Shown here piece after piece: positions 12,036 through 15,457 of a stretch of 15,457 bases of DNA; within the stretch, counting starts at the first letter, position 1, and each line of letters begins with the position of its first letter. Source of the stretch: Candidatus Saccharimonadota bacterium (GTDB taxonomy: Bacteria > Patescibacteriota > Saccharimonadia > Saccharimonadales > Saccharimonadaceae); assembly GCA_017510305.1 (NCBI GenBank), contig JAFWNO010000031.1, positions 1 to 15,457 on the forward strand, given 5' to 3'. Under the pieces are notes generated by a model. It was not told where the DNA came from and did no database searches. It saw only the letters and a program-made list of their open reading frames with translations. The translations under genes and the position numbers were made by a program.

Positions 12036-14279
12036 TTAGCTACCGAAGACGCAGCGGACAGATGTAGCGCCAACAGTAGTTGATGCGCCTGGCTGTACGC
12101 CAAAATAATAGAACCCGCCGTAATATCCAAAACTAAATATTGTACGAGCAACCGAATAATCAATAAGATTATTTGCAGAAATTGCAACATTGTATGAGTT
12201 TCCATAAGAATAATAACCTGCTTTTGGGTAATATAACGGAGATTGTTCTATTCTTTGGATTAGAATAATAGATTCATCACCTGTTATATATTGTGTTGAA
12301 AGATCATAATATGGGAGTAATGTGTCTAAATCAGCATTGGAAACCAAACGCCAATTTTTAGGGCAAATAGACTCGTTAGATAATTGATTCATGTCTACAG
12401 CGTTAGCATGAGCGGCAATATAGTTATATTGGTTCCCATATTTTGTTCCTTCACCATCTATATTATTAGCATGGGATGCATAAATATTGGCTGAGTTAGT
12501 TGTATATGTACCGTCTGCCATATTTGCCGACAAGTTATGACTTGTTGTTACATTACTATCTTGTGGAGTGAGGGTGCGGACGGTGCCGAGACCATTATTA
12601 CCATCGAGAGCGAGGTTAGAAGTCATCCAACAATTACCATCGGCGAGCTTACTTACCTTATAAAATTTACCATCGCGGGAATCTATCATTGTTTTTCTAT
12701 TATCGGCAGCAGTGGTACTTTCGGCAAGATTGCTACACATTGTAGCAGTAAAGTTTTGCATAATTTCATCTGACTGGCCGGTAAAGATACATCTAACGGA
12801 TTCACCTGTTGCTTTAGATACTTCTGAGTAGGGTATAAAATAATTATAATATGAATCTGGCTTAATAGACATCCAAAATCTGCCATACGAACTAGCATTA
12901 ACAGTGTAGTTTGCAATTTCGCCACCATTTAGCCCTATACTGATAGAAATTGAGTTTTCTTCATGAGTATAATTGCTGTTCATCGGGATATAAAATGGTG
13001 CAGTTTGTACAGCAGCAATAGCACTGGCATTTACAGTAACACCTGTTGGTAAGCCATATTTGCCAAATAAATTCGGCCAGCTAAAATCATTTCCATACTG
13101 TGGAAGAGACCATCCCTTTGGACAAATACTGGTAGTGGCACTACCTTCAAAGCTAGCCGTGCCTTGTCCGGCAGTTGCTGCCATAAAATTATAAAGATTA
13201 CCATAAGGCATCTTAGTGCCATCTGTGGCTGTCTGGGTTGTAGTGGCATAACTATCATCAACAATGCCATTAGTAGAGCCAGAGAAAATCTGCATAGCAT
13301 CGGAGGATGCTACTGTACCATCTATAATGTTTGGCGCAAGAGTCACATTTGTAGTAACATTGGAATCATTTGGAGTAAGGGTGCGAACATTGCCGGCTTT
13401 ATCGGTGCCGTCTAGAGCAAGGTTATCCGTCATCCAGCAGTGACCATCAGCCATCTTTGTTACACGGTAATATTTATCGTCACGGGAGTCGGAAAGATTG
13501 ATGCTCGTATTAGTCCCCATCGCATCACACTGGGCGGAGGTGAAATCTTGCATGGTGGGAAAGACGTTGACGCCTTCGGAAATAGCCGTATAAGTCACCT
13601 CCGTACTATAACTCCCCGTTGGTAAAGTGGTAGAAGCATTGATGCCGTAGAAAATATCTAGATCGGTGCCGTCGGGGCTGTTATAGTCGGAAGTTTCGGC
13701 GATTTTGGCGTTAGAGGAATTTGCGTATTTTGGCACTTCGGCCCAAGTAGAATCGGCAGAAGGATTGCCAGTGCTATAATAATCGATATTAGCAAAGTTG
13801 GCAGAGAAAGGATCGCCGGTGCTACTATCTAGAGCAAAGCCCCAAGTGTTTTGGGTGAGTTTGGCAGGGCTAGAAATGGTGCCAGAGCCTGGCTGGAAAT
13901 AACCCTCTGAAGCGGAGGAGGAAGAGCCGCCTTGATAAATATTATTATCATTAACAGAGGTAGAAACATAGAGTTTGTAACCATTAGGAGAATTAGTAAC
14001 AACATTAATAGTATCCTTAGCGATAGCCATTTGGCCGGTGGGCGAGGCCGTAACATCTAATCCTAGAGAATCGGCGGAGGTGATTTGGATAAAGAAATCT
14101 GAAGTATTATTATTGATGACTACCGTGCTAGCATCGGAAGATTTGACGGGCGTGAGAGTGCTGGCAACAACGTAGGCGCAGAGGAACGAAAAAAGCCCAA
14201 GCGCGAATAGTTTATAATACTTGGGATTGAAAATGAAACTCTGATGTAATGTTAGACTTTTTTGTTTATTATTGCTCAT
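12036..14279 (-). CDS. Membrane-anchored surface protein with two FISUMP domains
   Basis: 747 residues. A basic N-terminus (KYYK at 20-23) precedes one hydrophobic helix at about 24-42 with no clear cleavage site, so it is anchored with the rest outside. Residues 50-240 are the shared surface module: NTWGFAL (144-150), FYGI (210-213), TGSYSTEVTYTAISEG (221-236). FISUMP domain 1 is about 242-498 (DSRD 264-267, DGHCWM 278-283, CPKGW 386-390, SVRCIF 494-499). FISUMP domain 2 is about 507-747 (DSRD 533-536, DGNCWM 547-552, CPKNW 639-643, SVRCVFGS at the end). The repeats have diverged, so the duplication is not recent. Start fixed by the full AAGGAGGT at 14286-14293. It has a long leader. Function unknown; surface display is the safe inference. 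Confidence 0.92.
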   Translation of the reverse strand: MSNNKQKSLTLHQSFIFNPKYYKLFALGLFSFLCAYVVASTLTPVKSSDASTVVINNNTSDFFIQITSADSLGLDVTASPTGQMAIAKDTINVVTNSPNGYKLYVSTSVNDNNIYQGGSSSSASEGYFQPGSGTISSPAKLTQNTWGFALDSSTGDPFSANFANIDYYSTGNPSADSTWAEVPKYANSSNAKIAETSDYNSPDGTDLDIFYGINASTTLPTGSYSTEVTYTAISEGVNVFPTMQDFTSAQCDAMGTNTSINLSDSRDDKYYRVTKMADGHCWMTDNLALDGTDKAGNVRTLTPNDSNVTTNVTLAPNIIDGTVASSDAMQIFSGSTNGIVDDSYATTTQTATDGTKMPYGNLYNFMAATAGQGTASFEGSATTSICPKGWSLPQYGNDFSWPNLFGKYGLPTGVTVNASAIAAVQTAPFYIPMNSNYTHEENSISISIGLNGGEIANYTVNASSYGRFWMSIKPDSYYNYFIPYSEVSKATGESVRCIFTGQSDEIMQNFTATMCSNLAESTTAADNRKTMIDSRDGKFYKVSKLADGNCWMTSNLALDGNNGLGTVRTLTPQDSNVTTSHNLSANMADGTYTTNSANIYASHANNIDGEGTKYGNQYNYIAAHANAVDMNQLSNESICPKNWRLVSNADLDTLLPYYDLSTQYITGDESIILIQRIEQSPLYYPKAGYYSYGNSYNVAISANNLIDYSVARTIFSFGYYGGFYYFGVQPGASTTVGATSVRCVFGS

Positions 14280-14314
14280 GGCAAGACCTCCTTATTTTAC
14301 CTTGTGCCTCGCTA

Positions 14315-14358
14315 GCACCATTTTAGTTTGGAGGTATTTGAGCCAACTAAAATGGTGC
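14315..14358. repeat. Inverted repeat A-B
   Basis: GCACCATTTTAGTT (14315-14328) and its exact complement AACTAAAATGGTGC (14345-14358). After one unpaired T (14329) the stem continues with GG (14330-14331) and CC (14343-14344). The loop is 11 nt. No T-run follows on either strand, so it is not a classical terminator. Confidence 0.85.
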
Positions 14359-14440
14359 CACGAAACTTTAGGAAAAAGACCCAGCAATAAGCATCTAATC
14401 TGGTTAGGCATTATCGTAAGGTGTTCGTGGCACCATTTTA
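14348..14440. repeat. Inverted repeat B-C
   Basis: TAAAATGGTGCCACGAA (14348-14364) is the perfect complement of TTCGTGGCACCATTTTA (14424-14440), 17 bp with a 59-nt gap. It shares arm B with the other repeat, so the two pairings exclude each other in RNA. A, B and C all contain the GCACCATTTTA core, in alternating orientation. Confidence 0.85.
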
Positions 14441-14545
14441 ACGTCTAAACAGATTTTGCTTCCCGACTTTGGGTTATAAATATAAATTTTCCAAATACTA
14501 TAAAAGCGATGCCTTTATCTATTACTGAATCTTTTTCCTAACTCT

Positions 14546-14573
14546 ATTATAGCAAGTGGCACAAAAAATGCAA
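14546..14573 (-). promoter_or_regulatory. Promoter of the double-FISUMP gene
   Basis: Minus strand: TTGCAT (14568-14573), 16-nt spacer, TATAAT (14546-14551) with TGC before it (extended -10). It lies just after the stop of the LiaF-like gene (14594). Expected start 14539-14542. Confidence 0.75.
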
Positions 14574-14593
14574 GCGTTTATTCTATCTTCTAT

Positions 14594-15280
14594 TTATTTA
14601 ATTTCGATGCCGCCGAAGATGGTGGTGGCGTCTAGATAGATAGTTGGCTGGTTTTCGGACTTTTTGGTGTTTTTGCGTTTATCCTCTACGCCGCCAAAAA
14701 TAGCATTTGATTCAAATTCAAGATTGATATCTTCTGGGGCTTTGATGGTGATGCCGCCGAAGATGGCACTGGCATTAACGACAACATCCTTTTTTATAAT
14801 TGCTTTGCTTAAGTCTATATCAATGCCGCCGAAGGCTGCGACGAATTTTGCACCTTTGAATTCTTTTTCATCATAATTATATTTCTCGCCAGAAAAGACT
14901 GAAGCATTAGTAACTTTATTATCGCTCTTTTCGTTTAGTTCTTTAATTTTAGCATTAGTGTTGTGGTGAAGGATGGTTTTAATGATAATAGAGCAGCCGA
15001 TGATTATAATGATGGCTGGAATGATAAGCTGCCAGATGATGCCAAAATCCACTACGCTAAGGCAGGCGAGAAGCAAAATAACGCCGATTGTGAAGATGAT
15101 GATGCTGGCGGTTTTGTCTTTGTCGGTAACGAAGCTGATGGCGGATGGAACGAGAATAAAAACTGTCCACCAGCCGGGAAAGAAAATGTTTAAATTAAAG
15201 ATGCCGAGAGCGTTGCCGCCGATAATGATACCGAGGACAATGAGGACGATTCCCCACATGATTTGTTTTGCTTGTTTCAT
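14594..15280 (-). CDS. LiaF-like membrane protein (DUF5668 plus IFGG beta repeats)
   Basis: 228 residues. Four hydrophobic segments at about 7-24, 36-52, 57-75 and 80-101 match the N-terminal LiaI/LiaF-type membrane region (GIVLIVLGIIIGGNALGIFN, then FFPGWWTVFILVPS). Residues 105-125 are a charged linker. Residues 126-228 have repeated beta turns with F(S/G)G at 129-131, 150-152, 174-176, 195-197 and 222-224, as in the cell-wall-active antibiotics response family. In Firmicutes LiaF negatively regulates the LiaRS envelope-stress two-component system. No liaR or liaS is in the window, so a sensor role is only analogy. The Shine-Dalgarno is weak (AAAAAGG at 15293-15299, 12 nt away). The gene begins 37 nt after a tRNA on the same strand with no terminator or promoter between, so co-transcription is likely. 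No terminator follows it. Confidence 0.88.
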   Translation of the reverse strand: MKQAKQIMWGIVLIVLGIIIGGNALGIFNLNIFFPGWWTVFILVPSAISFVTDKDKTASIIIFTIGVILLLACLSVVDFGIIWQLIIPAIIIIIGCSIIIKTILHHNTNAKIKELNEKSDNKVTNASVFSGEKYNYDEKEFKGAKFVAAFGGIDIDLSKAIIKKDVVVNASAIFGGITIKAPEDINLEFESNAIFGGVEDKRKNTKKSENQPTIYLDATTIFGGIEIK

Positions 15281-15317
15281 AGTTATTTATTTCCTTTTTA
15301 TTCTTCGTCTTCTACGC

Positions 15318-15394
15318 TGGTGGATCCTAGAGGATTCGAACCTCTGACCTTACGAATGTGAATCGTACGCTCTAGCCAACTGAGCTAAGGATCC
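15318..15394 (-). tRNA. tRNA-Val (anticodon CAC), CCA encoded
   Basis: 77 nt on the minus strand with a full cloverleaf: acceptor GGATCCT/AGGATCC, D-stem GCTC/GAGC with a 9-nt loop, anticodon stem TACGA/TCGTA with loop TTCACAT, variable AGGTC, T-stem AGAGG/CCTCT with loop TTCGAAT, discriminator A and a genomic CCA. Anticodon CAC reads GUG, valine; A73 agrees with valine identity. Confidence 0.95.
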
Positions 15395-15403
15395 AAGTAA
15401 ACT

Positions 15404-15430
15404 GGGCTTTTCTTTGAAAAGAAAAGTCCC
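15404..15430. other. Unassigned hairpin upstream of the tRNA
   Basis: GGGCTTTTCTT (15404-15414) pairs with AAGAAAAGTCCC (15419-15430) with one bulged T and a TGAA loop. It lies 9 nt upstream of the tRNA 5' end. It lacks a following T-run, so it could be a processing signal or a weak terminator of a gene outside the window. Confidence 0.4.
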
Positions 15431-15457
15431 AACGAAAAGAAACTTTGGATGTTTTTA

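Larger units (their letters stand above)
14286..14545 (-). promoter_or_regulatory. Long leader RNA with competing helices (candidate switch)
   Basis: About 260 nt separate the promoter from the ATG at 14279. In the minus-strand transcript the order is: 5' end segment D (14530-14541), arm C (14424-14440), segment E (14368-14379), arm B (14343-14364), a Shine-Dalgarno complement ACCTCC (14330-14335), arm A (14315-14331), and the Shine-Dalgarno (14286-14293). B pairs perfectly with C over 17 bp, or with A over 14+2 bp. D pairs with E over 12 bp. The A-B hairpin uses two bases of the Shine-Dalgarno complement, while B-C leaves it free. No known riboswitch class is recognised. Confidence 0.55.

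Noticed and set aside
1-15457. CRISPR array, insertion sequence or integrase attachment site.
   Set aside because: No regularly spaced direct repeats, no transposase or integrase frame, and no duplicated tRNA 3' end was found by eye.

Overview
The window looks like a chromosomal stretch of a small-genome member of the Candidate Phyla Radiation, most likely a Candidatus Saccharibacteria (TM7)-type bacterium. This rests on several things: surface proteins with FISUMP (Fibrobacter succinogenes major paralogous) domains behind a Thr/Ser/Asn-rich N-terminal module; a reduced set of housekeeping genes out of their usual order (frr without pyrH, then rpsB-tsf); a short EF-Ts; a zinc-free type B L31; and compact gene junctions. 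The taxonomic call is inference, because no rRNA is present. The standard code fits: every gene reads through without in-frame TGA and all 16 genes end in TAA or TAG.

Layout. At 1-1449 (+) lies the 3' part of a FISUMP surface protein whose start is outside the window. From 1511 to 3918 (-) are an RseP-like site-2 protease, a coupled CPBP intramembrane protease, and a small membrane-anchored protein with its own promoter. From 3989 to 7467 is a mostly plus-strand housekeeping block: frr, rpsB-tsf, rpmE2 and an SDR oxidoreductase. It is interrupted by an unlisted 46-residue gene on the minus strand (4577-4717). From 7594 to 15280 everything is on the minus strand. Read in transcription order it holds tRNA-Val(CAC), a LiaF-like membrane protein, a 747-residue double-FISUMP protein behind a long structured leader, an 88-residue soluble protein also behind a structured leader, a translationally coupled pair (a 532-residue secreted protein and a 186-residue anchored protein), and a 515-residue anchored surface protein.

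How they fit together. The theme is the cell envelope. Three proteins share one N-terminal extracellular module, two of them fused to FISUMP domains, and they stand with two intramembrane proteases and a LiaF-like envelope-stress protein. The translation genes lie inside this envelope island. Promoters are easy to read: most have a TGn extended -10, and two divergent pairs overlap so that their -35/-10 elements interleave.

The most unusual element is the leader of the 747-residue gene (14280-14545). One segment can pair perfectly over 17 bp with an upstream arm, or over 14+2 bp with a downstream arm. The second hairpin buries part of a sequence complementary to the Shine-Dalgarno. That is the layout of a translational RNA switch, but it is proposed from sequence alone.
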